Shown: positions 1 through 7,561 of the stretch, piece by piece
Numbering within the stretch: the stretch's first letter is position 1
How the letters are laid out: each line of letters begins with the position of its first letter
DNA from: CAZADS01 sp964483985
Lineage (GTDB): Bacteria; Pseudomonadota; Alphaproteobacteria; Thalassobaculales; Thalassobaculaceae
Assembly: GCA_964483985.1 (NCBI GenBank)
Contig: CAZADS010000083.1
Coordinates: forward strand, 1-15,998
DNA: 15,998 nucleotides
Direction: 5' to 3'
Position numbers and translations under genes: made by a program
The notes under the pieces: generated by a model
Databases searched by the model: none
Told to the model about the DNA's origin: nothing
Seen by the model: the letters and a program-made list of their open reading frames with translations, nothing else

Positions 1-273
1 AGAGTTACCATTAACCAGGGGTTCCATCGTCGATCGTCTGTATTGGGAGTAACTGCGAAGTGCTTGCAAAATGATCTAGCCACCTATGATGAGAACAGAA
101 TCCATAAACGTTCCATTTTAATTGGACAGGCGATTGATGCACGTAGACAGCGGTTCCCCAACGAACAACCATACGTTTATAAACCCTTGGAAGGTTTAGA
201 CAAAGTTACTTCTTGGAAAAATGGTAATCTTGCGAGTCTACACGACTATAATCTTTTGGATTTAGGTTTATAA
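1..273 (+). CDS. 3' end of an unrecognised protein (partial, left edge)
   Basis: The frame is open from the first base of the window and ends at TAA 271-273, giving about 90 C-terminal residues. The fragment is polar and basic in its first half, with no membrane segment or signal-like stretch. It contains FHRRSS, then a region rich in Arg, Asn and Tyr (RRQRFPNEQPYVYKP), and ends DLGL. I do not recognise the family and see no catalytic motif. A TTG at 43 could be taken as a start, but the frame continues upstream without a stop, so truncation by the window edge is the simpler reading. It converges with the minus-strand oxidoreductase that ends at 453. Confidence 0.55.
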   Translation, partial: RVTINQGFHRRSSVLGVTAKCLQNDLATYDENRIHKRSILIGQAIDARRQRFPNEQPYVYKPLEGLDKVTSWKNGNLASLHDYNLLDLGL

Positions 274-452
274 TAGGATTTAGCTTCTATCGTTAAATGC
301 TTAAATTGATTATTAAATTGAAAGGCATCACTAGCGATAAGTTTCACTAATACGGTAGTAACGTTTCAGAAAAACCAAAATTTTTTATATACATCAAACG
401 GTTACAGATGCCGTCAGCACACTAAATGGCTTGGTACATACGTTATCCATAA
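274..452. other. Convergent intergenic region
   Basis: These 179 bases separate the 3' ends of the left-edge gene (+) and the oxidoreductase (-). The stretch is AT-rich. I find no strong GC-rich stem followed by a T-run on either strand, so no terminator is called. Confidence 0.4.
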
Positions 453-1388
453 TCAAATGGGTGGATCACGCTCTAGTGCAGCCCTCAAACGATCAGGATC
501 AACTGCTATCTGCACTCCAGCCCTTTCGAGTTGTAATTTCATAGAAATTCGAGAATCAGAGTCTCCCCAACCCCTGTTCAGGGCCTCGGTCATTTCTTCT
601 AGAACTAAGTTAGATAACCGCATAGGAACGCCATTCTCTCGTCCGAGTTGTGTCGCCAACGAAACATCCTTATGGGCCAACTTCAGCGCAAACGACGGCG
701 GATCAAATACACCGGGTAGAAATTGATTAATTAAACCATCTAACGTGCGGCGCCGTCCTAACACTCCCTGCCTAACAGCTTCCCACAACGCTAATGGTTC
801 CACACCAGCCTTAATTCCCATTGTAAATACTTCTGCTAAAGCCGTTTGTATTGCGTACCCAGCACAATTATGAACCAATTTAGCAACGGAACCAGCGCCT
901 ATCGGCCCTATATACGCCGCTTGGTCTCCAATAGAATCTAAAACGTCCTTATATTTATCAAAAATATCTTTTTCCCCGCCTATCCACAATGCGAGCTTAC
1001 CTGAATGAGCCCCAGACGGTCCTCCACTTACTGGAGCATCAAGTAAATGGCCGCCTTGTTGTTTAAATTTATCATGTAATTCACGAATAACCGTTGGGGA
1101 ATTGGTAGAAAGATCGAAAACGGCCGCACCAACCCGAAGCCCTTTCAAAATACCCTCTTCACCTGTTGAAACCGATTCAACTTGCGGAGGACCAGGTAGG
1201 GATAAAAAAACCAAATCCACGGATTCGGCTACCTCTCTTGGCGATGCTGCCCAAGTCGCACTATTTGACAAAAAAGGGGTTGCGGCGTCGGGGTTAGCAT
1301 CATGAAGAACCAATTCGTGACCGGTCTTTATTAGATTTCCAGCCATACCGCTTCCCATCGTTCCTAAACCAATGAACCCAATTCGCAT
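453..1388 (-). CDS. NAD(P)-dependent oxidoreductase, 3-hydroxyisobutyrate dehydrogenase family
   Basis: This is a beta-hydroxyacid dehydrogenase of about 311 residues, normal for the family. The N-terminal Rossmann signature FIGLGTMGSGMAGNL (residues 4-18) binds the dinucleotide. DAPVSGG (about 117-123) is the substrate loop, and the GAGSVAKLVHN segment supplies the conserved catalytic Lys, about residue 170. Family members reduce or oxidise small beta-hydroxyacids such as 3-hydroxyisobutyrate, tartronate semialdehyde or succinate semialdehyde; the sequence alone does not give the substrate. A longer frame starts at ATG 1400, but GGAGG (1398-1394 on this strand) lies 5 bases before ATG 1388, and the protein then starts MRIGFIG as is usual for the family. 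The gene lies 114 bases downstream of the MaoC gene on the same strand, so it may be the last gene of that operon. Confidence 0.88.
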   Translation of the reverse strand: MRIGFIGLGTMGSGMAGNLIKTGHELVLHDANPDAATPFLSNSATWAASPREVAESVDLVFLSLPGPPQVESVSTGEEGILKGLRVGAAVFDLSTNSPTVIRELHDKFKQQGGHLLDAPVSGGPSGAHSGKLALWIGGEKDIFDKYKDVLDSIGDQAAYIGPIGAGSVAKLVHNCAGYAIQTALAEVFTMGIKAGVEPLALWEAVRQGVLGRRRTLDGLINQFLPGVFDPPSFALKLAHKDVSLATQLGRENGVPMRLSNLVLEEMTEALNRGWGDSDSRISMKLQLERAGVQIAVDPDRLRAALERDPPI

Positions 1389-1393
1389 TTGTG

Positions 1394-1398
1394 CCTCC
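1394..1398 (-). promoter_or_regulatory. Ribosome binding site deciding the oxidoreductase start
   Basis: On the minus strand the bases read GGAGG, followed by CACAA and then ATG at 1388. It overlaps the codons of the longer candidate start at 1400, which has no comparable purine-rich site upstream. This favours the internal ATG. Confidence 0.7.
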
Positions 1399-1502
1399 AT
1401 TTGATTTTCAATATCTCAAACTGCCAGTGGATTTGTTTTGTATCTAAATCCCGCTAACGTTTTTTCTTTTATATTATTTGTTTTAAACGCTGTTGTCTTA
1501 AC

Positions 1503-1982
1503 TTAAATATTGCGTTTTCGTATTACATAAGACTGCTGACCTTCCAACACTAATTCGCCTCTTTGGTTGTGAACAGTAGAGCCAACTTTAACCAGACCTG
1601 TAGTTTTCTGCGGTTTTAACTCCACGATTTCTAACTCGGGATACACCGTATCGCCGGCGAAAACCGGAGCAAGAAAATTCGATGACTGGTCAACAAAGGA
1701 TACCAAAGACTCACCCATAATATGAGCAAAATTCCCTGCTCCAGCAGCAGTTTGGATTAAAACTTGGAAACCATGTGCTAATAAATTTGGATAGCCACGA
1801 GTTTTACAATATTCTATATCATAATGAATTGGGTGGTTATCTGCTGAGGCCGATTGGAACGCAGCAAAATTTGCCTCTGATAGAGTCCTCGAAGGAATAT
1901 AATATGTGTCTCCTATCGTTAGGTCTTCAAAATATAAAGATATTGGAAACTTATGATTTTGTGGATTAAATATTTTAGTCAT
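1503..1982 (-). CDS. MaoC-family hotdog (R)-hydratase / dehydratase
   Basis: This is a 159-residue single hotdog-fold protein of the MaoC type, which adds or removes water on enoyl-CoA-like thioesters in the cytoplasm. The hydratase signature is visible as SADNHPIHYD (about residues 46-55), with the Asp/His pair expected to act in catalysis, followed by HGFQV (about 70-74), the usual second conserved block. The ATG lies only 3 bases after the TGA of the CoA-transferase gene, and its Shine-Dalgarno GGGGTGA overlaps that stop, so the two are probably translationally coupled. By analogy with mesaconyl-CoA or itaconyl-CoA hydratases next to CaiB transferases, it may hydrate the CoA ester made by its neighbour; that is inference. 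The substrate cannot be read from the sequence. Confidence 0.85.
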   Translation of the reverse strand: MTKIFNPQNHKFPISLYFEDLTIGDTYYIPSRTLSEANFAAFQSASADNHPIHYDIEYCKTRGYPNLLAHGFQVLIQTAAGAGNFAHIMGESLVSFVDQSSNFLAPVFAGDTVYPELEIVELKPQKTTGLVKVGSTVHNQRGELVLEGQQSYVIRKRNI

Positions 1983-1985
1983 TAA

Positions 1986-3143
1986 TCACCCCGCGTCCAA
2001 AATGATACCAGCGTCAAGCATCTCATTTATCTCGCCTTCAGAATAACCGACATCACACATCAAAGATTTTGTATGCTGGCCAATGCTAGGTGCTTCCCCC
2101 TCAAACATTTGTCCTCCCGGCAATCGAGGCATCGGGATTACTCCCACTCCAGGTTGCGTGACCATATCGTAAGCGTTGATTGCTTTAACCTGTGTATCCT
2201 CCAACCAATCTCCAAAGTCATTAACGGAACTAGCTAATATGTCTTCTTTAGAGCATCGTTCAATCCACTCTGCGGTAGTGCGAGTTTGCAGTTGTCCTTC
2301 AATTATCTCCAATAATTCTGACAGGTTTTCTGCTCTCTTTTCAAAACTAATAAACCTGACGTCATTTCCAATTTCCGGCTTACCGATCACATTACAAAGT
2401 TGGGCAAAATTCTCTTCTTTAACTAAAGAAACCGCGATCCAACCGTCACTGGTTCTGTAACTTCCCGCTGGCGCGTTTAAGGGTGGCACAGGACCTCCAT
2501 TTAAATGAAAATCGACGATGTTTGGAGTTAACAATACAGCAGCGGATTGTAAAAGGCTTATGTCTAGAAATCGAGCCATCTTAACACCTTTAAACAAAGC
2601 CATCGAAATCGCTTGAAACGCACACAATCCCGTTAAAGCATCAATCATCGTAGTTCCTACTTTGTGAGGTCGGCCATCCTTGTCTTTATTGATCGATATA
2701 AGCCCCGAAAAAGCTTGCAATATAGTGTCGGACCCTGGCCGTTCGACATACGGTCCGGATTGACCAAAACCGCTAATAGATGCATACAAAATTTTAGAAT
2801 TTACAGACTTAACATCTTCAAACCCAATACCTAAACGGTCCACAACCCCAGGCCGAAAATTTTCTAATACCACATCGGACGTCTTAGCTATTTTTAATAC
2901 GAAGTTTATACCTTTGGGGTCCTTCAAATCGACAGCAATCCCCTTTTTAGCCCAATTATATGCAATAGAATAAGCTGTATGGCCCTCTCGACTTTCACCC
3001 AGCCCCCTCATCCAATCGCCTTTTAATGGCTCCACTTTGATGACTTCTGCTCCGTATTGCGCTAAAAGCAACCCACAATATGGTGCCGCCACTCCTTGGC
3101 CCAAGTCTAAAACGCGCAAATTATTTAACGGTTTATCAGCCAT
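1986..3143 (-). CDS. CaiB/BaiF family (class III) CoA-transferase
   Basis: At 385 residues this has the normal size for a class III CoA-transferase, which moves CoA between carboxylic acids through an aspartyl-CoA thioester. The N-terminus LRVLDLGQGVAAPYCGLLLAQYGAEVIKVE is the typical first block. VLENFRPGVVDRLGIG (about 92-107) and SGFGQSGPY (about 124-132) are family hallmarks. The predicted catalytic residue is Asp168 in GTTMIDALTG, matching Asp169 of formyl-CoA transferase. A Shine-Dalgarno GAGAGG lies 8 bases before the ATG. It is the first gene of a minus-strand set with the MaoC hydratase and probably the oxidoreductase. Acceptor and donor acids are unknown; succinyl-CoA or acetyl-CoA as donor would be usual, but nothing here shows it. 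Confidence 0.9.
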   Translation of the reverse strand: MADKPLNNLRVLDLGQGVAAPYCGLLLAQYGAEVIKVEPLKGDWMRGLGESREGHTAYSIAYNWAKKGIAVDLKDPKGINFVLKIAKTSDVVLENFRPGVVDRLGIGFEDVKSVNSKILYASISGFGQSGPYVERPGSDTILQAFSGLISINKDKDGRPHKVGTTMIDALTGLCAFQAISMALFKGVKMARFLDISLLQSAAVLLTPNIVDFHLNGGPVPPLNAPAGSYRTSDGWIAVSLVKEENFAQLCNVIGKPEIGNDVRFISFEKRAENLSELLEIIEGQLQTRTTAEWIERCSKEDILASSVNDFGDWLEDTQVKAINAYDMVTQPGVGVIPMPRLPGGQMFEGEAPSIGQHTKSLMCDVGYSEGEINEMLDAGIILDAG

Positions 3144-3411
3144 TGCATTTTCCTCTCTTTATAAATCGAATGATCGCAACGACCGTATCTGTTGAGTTGA
3201 ATTGTCTACATCAAGACGCCACTAAATCATAAAAACCGGCACAAAATTACTTTAATTATATTAAATTGGTTAAATTACTATCACATTTTTTTTATCCTTA
3301 ATCTCCCATCATTTTTGGCATAAATTTGACAGTATGAAGTTCTCCATCCATCGTGTGAGTCACGCATGAATACGCAACTACAAGTCACAAAAAATTGCAA
3401 AATTATATAAG
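3144..3411. other. Divergent intergenic region with presumed promoters
   Basis: These 268 bases lie between two divergently transcribed genes, the CoA-transferase (-) and a GNAT (+), so promoters for both should lie here. The middle (about 3240-3300) is very AT-rich. A TTGACA hexamer is present at 3326-3331 on the plus strand, but no good -10 box follows at 16-18 bases. I see no clear operator or hairpin. Confidence 0.4.
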
Positions 3412-3924
3412 ATGCACCACATAGATAATAAAACGAAGATGCCGCCCATCCAAACAAAGATAGATATCAGAGTTGCACAAAAAGAGGACGCGGAAGCATT
3501 AGCAAAACTGATGCAAGAATTACTAACATTTTACGGCATGCCGCTGAAAGACCAACGTTCCTATATGGTAAATGCCTTCAAAAAAGAAGCGTTCCAAACC
3601 GAATCAGGGCTAAAAATATTTGTTGCTTTAAACGAAGATAACCCCGCTGGATTTCTTGCTTTTTCAGAAATCTTCGCTCTTGCATCCTGTCAGCAGAGCA
3701 TCTTTATACAAGACTTATTCGTAAAACGTAGCGCCCGCGGTTTGGGTATTGGTCAAGCTCTAATGAAGTTCTTAATTTTGCACGCAAAACAAAACGATAT
3801 AAGTCAAATAGACTGGACTGCAGACAATTGGAATAGCAAAGCAATAAGGTTTTATGAAAAGATAGGACCGTTATTTAAAAGCGAAAAAATTTTCTACCGT
3901 ATTACTCGAAATCATTTTACGTAG
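3412..3924 (+). CDS. GNAT-family N-acetyltransferase
   Basis: This 170-residue protein has the GNAT fold. The acetyl-CoA pyrophosphate loop is RGLGIGQAL (about 109-117), preceded by beta strand 4 IFIQDLFV and followed by the late-family block WNSKAIRFYEKIG (about 141-153). The arrangement resembles small-molecule (polyamine or amino acid) acetyltransferases, but the substrate cannot be assigned. The start is uncertain: neither ATG 3412 nor ATG 3439 has a strong Shine-Dalgarno. The GNAT-like strand IDIRVAQKEDAEAL begins after both, so the shorter form is equally possible. The gene lies 97 bases upstream of the cysteine synthase gene on the same strand. Confidence 0.8.
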   Translation: MHHIDNKTKMPPIQTKIDIRVAQKEDAEALAKLMQELLTFYGMPLKDQRSYMVNAFKKEAFQTESGLKIFVALNEDNPAGFLAFSEIFALASCQQSIFIQDLFVKRSARGLGIGQALMKFLILHAKQNDISQIDWTADNWNSKAIRFYEKIGPLFKSEKIFYRITRNHFT

Positions 3925-4021
3925 ATTATCAATATTAAGATTTTTTTAATTGGACTTAACTATGTAAATTGCACAATAGTGACAAAATATAGAACCGAAA
4001 TAATCCAGGGAATAATCCGAA

Positions 4022-5023
4022 ATGAGTATTCGTGACGGTTTCATTGGAACCATTGGAAATACGCCGCTGATTAAGCTAAGGAAAGCTTCAGAATTAACTG
4101 GATGCACTATATTGGGGAAGGCAGAATTTCTAAATCCAGGGGGTTCTGTAAAAGATCGTGCAGCCTTAGCAATCATAAGAGACGCTGAAAAAAGCGATAC
4201 TCTGAGACCCGGCGGAGTTATTGTTGAAGGTACTGCAGGAAATACTGGAATAGGACTTTGTCTAGTGGGTAATACACTTGGTTATAAATCCGTAATCGTC
4301 ATGCCGGAGACTCAAAGCCAAGAAAAAAAGGATATGCTTCGGTTATGTGGCGCTGATCTAAGATTAGTCCCAGCAGTGCCATATAAAGACCCTAATAATT
4401 ATGTTCGAATGTCAGGCCGGATTGCAGAAGAGTTAGCTAAAACCGAACCAAATGGGGCGATCTGGGCCAACCAATTTGATAATACAGCAAATAGACAAGG
4501 TCATTATGAAACAACCGGCTTGGAAATTTGGGAACAGACAAGCGGCCATCTTGACGCGTTTATTTGTTCGGTTGGATCAGGTGGAACTTTAGCGGGCGTT
4601 GGAATGGCGTTAAAAGAAAAAAATGCAAATATAACAATTGGTTTAGCGGACCCTATGGGGTCTGCAATATATGATTATTATGCCAACGGCGAATTAAAGT
4701 CAGAAGGGGATTCCATTTCGGAAGGCATTGGTCAAGGACGCATTACTAAAAACCTCGAGGATTCGCCCATTGATGCCTGGTTTAAAATCTCTGATGAAGA
4801 GGCGCTGCCAATCATCTTTGATCTCTTAAAGGATGAAGGTCTCTGCATGGGAGGATCTACAGGCATTAATATTGCCGGCGCGATCAGATTAGGAAGACAA
4901 ATGGGTCCTGGTCATACCGTTGTCACTATTCTATGTGATTGGGGACATCGCTATCAAAGCAAAATATATAATCCCCAATTCCTTCGGGAAAGAAATTTAC
5001 CTGTCCCAAGTTGGTTAAGTTAA
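4022..5023 (+). CDS. cysK: Cysteine synthase A-like PLP enzyme (O-acetylserine sulfhydrylase family)
   Basis: This 333-residue fold-type II PLP enzyme is expected to make cysteine from O-acetylserine and sulfide in the cytoplasm. The opening IGNTPLIKL is typical. Lys44 in NPGGSVKDR is the predicted Schiff-base lysine. The substrate loop reads TAGNTG (71-76) where classical CysK has TSGNTG, the PLP phosphate loop reads GSGGT (185-189) where GTGGT is usual, and the late loop reads GGSTG (277-281). The C-terminus CDWGHRYQSKIYN and the block PETQSQEKKDMLRLCGA match what I know as a distinct CysK-like branch common in alphaproteobacteria. AGGGA lies 10 bases before the ATG. sseA follows after 28 bases, so the pair is probably cotranscribed. 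The symbol is by family; a different beta-replacement reaction cannot be excluded. Confidence 0.85.
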   Translation: MSIRDGFIGTIGNTPLIKLRKASELTGCTILGKAEFLNPGGSVKDRAALAIIRDAEKSDTLRPGGVIVEGTAGNTGIGLCLVGNTLGYKSVIVMPETQSQEKKDMLRLCGADLRLVPAVPYKDPNNYVRMSGRIAEELAKTEPNGAIWANQFDNTANRQGHYETTGLEIWEQTSGHLDAFICSVGSGGTLAGVGMALKEKNANITIGLADPMGSAIYDYYANGELKSEGDSISEGIGQGRITKNLEDSPIDAWFKISDEEALPIIFDLLKDEGLCMGGSTGINIAGAIRLGRQMGPGHTVVTILCDWGHRYQSKIYNPQFLRERNLPVPSWLS

Positions 5024-5051
5024 ACGTATAAATAACAAGGAAGAATAATCG

Positions 5052-5906
5052 ATGAACTATGCCAATCCGCAAGCTTTGGTATCAACTGAATGGCTAAGGA
5101 AGAATCTTGACGACAAAAATTTGGTGATTTTAGATGGCACCTACCATTTACCGAATGTTAAACGGGACGCCAGATCGGAATTCTTGCAAAAGCATATACC
5201 CGGTGCTTTACGATTTGATATCGATGATATCTGTAAAGAAGACACTTCGCTTCCACATATGCTGCCACAACCAAACGTTTTTGGTGACAAAATTGGAGCT
5301 CTAGGAATTTCAAATGAAACTCGCGTTATTGCCTATGATGTTTACGGAATGCAAAGTGCGGCAAGGGTTTGGTGGATGTTTAGGGTGTTCGGGCACGATA
5401 ACGTAGCGATCTTAAACGGTGGTCTTCCGAAATGGGAGAAAGAAGGGTTACCCTTAACTTCGGAAATCCCCAACATTGAAAAGAAAAATTTCTTAAGCTC
5501 GTTTCGCCCTGATTTAGTTCGCAATATCAAAGATATTAAGGAAATTATTAATAACGGGAGTGCGCAAATTGTTGATGTGCGTTCAGCGGGACGTTTTAGC
5601 GGGAAAGAAGCAGAACCCAGACTCGGAATACGATCCGGCCATATGCCTAATGCCAAGAACCTACCTTTTGGGGATATCCTAGATCCAGAATACAAAACAT
5701 TTATGTCAACTGAGTTTATTCTTAACAAATTTCGAGCAACTTCAATCGATTTGGACGTTCCGATCGTTACTACCTGTGGATCAGGAGTTACAGCTTGCAT
5801 TCTATCTCTTGCTCTATTCCTAGTAGGCAAGGAAACTGTAGCAGTTTATGATGGATCTTGGAGCGAATGGGGCGGCCAATCAGATACTCAGATCGTCTGT
5901 GATTAA
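5052..5906 (+). CDS. sseA: 3-mercaptopyruvate sulfurtransferase (two rhodanese domains)
   Basis: This 284-residue tandem rhodanese protein has the usual length. The N-terminal domain (about 8-135) is non-catalytic and carries GALRFDID and LNGGLPKW. The C-terminal domain (about 150-282) carries VDVRSAGRFSG, the substrate-binding Arg region EPRLGIRSGHMPNAKNLPF, and the active loop CGSGVTA with catalytic Cys242. CGSGVTA is the form typical of 3-mercaptopyruvate sulfurtransferases, whereas thiosulfate rhodaneses usually have CRKGVTA. The enzyme moves sulfur from mercaptopyruvate, a cysteine-derived keto acid, to acceptors as a persulfide. AAGGAAG (5037-5043) lies 8 bases before the ATG. Following the cysteine synthase gene closely, it fits a role in cysteine sulfur handling. 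Confidence 0.92.
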   Translation: MNYANPQALVSTEWLRKNLDDKNLVILDGTYHLPNVKRDARSEFLQKHIPGALRFDIDDICKEDTSLPHMLPQPNVFGDKIGALGISNETRVIAYDVYGMQSAARVWWMFRVFGHDNVAILNGGLPKWEKEGLPLTSEIPNIEKKNFLSSFRPDLVRNIKDIKEIINNGSAQIVDVRSAGRFSGKEAEPRLGIRSGHMPNAKNLPFGDILDPEYKTFMSTEFILNKFRATSIDLDVPIVTTCGSGVTACILSLALFLVGKETVAVYDGSWSEWGGQSDTQIVCD

Positions 5907-6029
5907 TTTCGTCTCGTCGCCATTAAAACAATTATCCAAAGGCAGTTCACTTTATAACTTAGTTTAATATCCTCAAAAATTTAAAATAATAAGCAAAGAT
6001 ATGAAATGCTCCAGAATAAGGCCGGCTTA

Positions 6030-6584
6030 ATGGCTTACGAACTTAAAACTATAGTCACTTACCTCCAAATGCATCACCGGCCGAATTACGCCCAAAACCA
6101 GAAGCCAATATCAGCGGAAACCTCATTGATAAGAGCTTATGAACCCACAATCGATTTCTACAGGTTTTTGTACAACACGGTCGGTAAACCTTGGTATTGG
6201 ATGGAACGCACTTTGTTAAACGACACTGCTCTCGCAGACATAATAAATTCTGTCGGCGTAGAAATATATGTGCTCTACGTAAGTGGCGTTCCAGCAGGAT
6301 TTAGCGAGATAAATAGGACAGTAAAAGGCAAGGAAGTCCAACTGAGTTATTTCGGCTTAATGCCCGATTTCATTGGAAAAGGATTAGGGGGTTACTTTCT
6401 TCGTGCTACGATCGATATAGCGTGGAATAGCAATCCTAAACGAGTCTGGGTTCACACTTGCGATCTCGATCATCCAAATGCTCTCGGGCTTTATCAAAAA
6501 AATGGGTTCGTAGTTTATAATCAAGCCGAAGAAGCACTTCCAGATCCCAGAATAGTTGGGTTGCCTCTTCCATCGACCCATTAG
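6030..6584 (+). CDS. GNAT-family N-acetyltransferase, sseA-linked type
   Basis: This predicted GNAT acetyltransferase has 184 residues from ATG 6030. It opens YELKTIVTYLQM and has the blocks FYRFLYNTVGKPWYW, VEIYVLYVSGVPAGFSEI and LSYFGLMPDFIGKGLGGYFL. The last holds the acetyl-CoA loop, and VWVHTCDLDHPNALGLYQKNGF completes the fold. I recognise this as a conserved alphaproteobacterial GNAT group without a known substrate. A longer frame begins at ATG 6006 but lacks a ribosome site, whereas AAGG (6018-6021) is spaced 8 bases from ATG 6030. It lies 123 bases after sseA on the same strand and faces the aap operon end to end. Confidence 0.83.
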   Translation: MAYELKTIVTYLQMHHRPNYAQNQKPISAETSLIRAYEPTIDFYRFLYNTVGKPWYWMERTLLNDTALADIINSVGVEIYVLYVSGVPAGFSEINRTVKGKEVQLSYFGLMPDFIGKGLGGYFLRATIDIAWNSNPKRVWVHTCDLDHPNALGLYQKNGFVVYNQAEEALPDPRIVGLPLPSTH

Positions 6585-6601
6585 ATGCGACGCGAATAAA
6601 A

Positions 6602-6650
6602 TTTCAAATTCCGAAAAAATTCTAGGAAATTTAACGGTTTAAATTTGAAA
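6602..6650. repeat. AT-rich inverted repeat between convergent genes
   Basis: TTTCAAATT (6602-6610) and AATTTGAAA (6642-6650) are perfect 9-base inverted arms separated by 31 bases. They lie between the 3' ends of the GNAT gene (+) and aapP (-), where a bidirectional terminator is expected. The arms are nearly all A/T, the loop is long and no T-run follows closely, so a terminator role is only a possibility. Confidence 0.25.
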
Positions 6651-6731
6651 AATAATTGGCCCAGTTATTGTTTACTTATACAAATAAAGTCTGCGAACTA
6701 AAAATTAAACTTATTCCCATGAATGGAGCCG

Positions 6732-7520
6732 CTAGTGCGCTAAAATCTGACTTAAGAAAAGCTTCGTCCTATCTAATTTTGGGTTTTCAAAAAATTCATC
6801 TGGCGTATTCTGTTCTACTATCTCTCCAAAGTCCATAAAGATTACTCTGTCTGCGACTCTTTTTGCAAAACCCATTTCGTGGGTCACGCACAACATAGTC
6901 ATGCCGGTCTCCGCAAGTTCAAACATAACGTCCAAAACTTCTGAAATCATTTCCGGATCAAGAGCAGATGTGGGTTCATCAAAAAGCATCACTTGTGGGC
7001 TCATACATAATGACCTTGCAATAGCCACGCGTTGTTGCTGTCCGCCGGAAAGTTGCATGGGATATTTTTCTGCTTGTTCGGGAATTTTCACTCGCTCTAA
7101 ATATTCCATTGCTACCTCTTCGGCCTCAGCCTTCGTCATATTACGAACCCAAATGGGGGATAAGGTACAATTTTCCAAAACAGTCAAATGAGGGAATAAA
7201 TTAAAGGACTGAAAGACCATTCCAACATCACTTCGTATGGAATCTATATTTTTTAAATTACTGTCCAACGTAACACCGTTAACAACTATATCACCTTTTT
7301 GATGCTCTTCGAGACGATTAATACATCGAATCAAAGTAGATTTCCCTGAGCCAGACGGTCCACATACAACAATTCGCTCTCCTTTAAATATCGAGAGGTC
7401 AATATCTTTTAAAACATGGAAATCACCGAACCATTTATTCACTTTGTTCATAGAAATCACAATTTCATCTGAGGCAACAGATTGAAGTTGATCTTGCGGA
7501 CCCTCGCTATCTAAACTCAT
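6732..7520 (-). CDS. aapP: General L-amino acid ABC transporter, ATP-binding subunit
   Basis: This 262-residue ATPase drives the Aap importer from the cytoplasmic face. Visible motifs are Walker A GPSGSGKST (54-62), the Q-loop VFQSFNLFPHLT, the ABC signature LSGGQQQR (157-164), Walker B VMLFDEPTSALD (177-188) and the switch His in THEMGF. The sequence is typical of the polar amino acid (HisP/GlnQ/AapP) group. A longer frame begins at a TTG at 7535. I choose ATG 7520 because the minus strand reads GGGAGG (7533-7528) with 7 bases to that ATG, which overlaps the longer candidate start itself. It is the last gene of aapJQMP, 41 bases after aapM. Confidence 0.93.
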   Translation of the reverse strand: MSLDSEGPQDQLQSVASDEIVISMNKVNKWFGDFHVLKDIDLSIFKGERIVVCGPSGSGKSTLIRCINRLEEHQKGDIVVNGVTLDSNLKNIDSIRSDVGMVFQSFNLFPHLTVLENCTLSPIWVRNMTKAEAEEVAMEYLERVKIPEQAEKYPMQLSGGQQQRVAIARSLCMSPQVMLFDEPTSALDPEMISEVLDVMFELAETGMTMLCVTHEMGFAKRVADRVIFMDFGEIVEQNTPDEFFENPKLDRTKLFLSQILAH

Positions 7521-7527
7521 TAACGTG

Positions 7528-7533
7528 CCTCCC
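7528..7533 (-). promoter_or_regulatory. Ribosome binding site deciding the aapP start
   Basis: The minus strand reads GGGAGG, followed by CACGTTA and ATG at 7520. It lies on the codon of the upstream TTG candidate, so both cannot serve at once. The ATG is preferred. Confidence 0.7.
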
Positions 7534-7561
7534 AAACGGCTTCACAAACGTAAACTTTCAG

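Noticed and set aside
3326..3354. TTGACA at 3326-3331 as a promoter for the GNAT gene
   Set aside because: The bases at 16-18 spacing (around CCATCG / CATCGT) do not resemble a -10 box, so I do not call a promoter.
3950..3977. TTGGAC ... CACAAT as a promoter for cysK
   Set aside because: Only 3 and 4 of 6 bases match the consensus, which is expected by chance in AT-rich DNA.
5342..5830. A 162-codon open frame on the minus strand inside sseA
   Set aside because: It is fully antisense to a gene with clear rhodanese motifs, and its product shows no recognisable domain. It is best read as a shadow of sseA.
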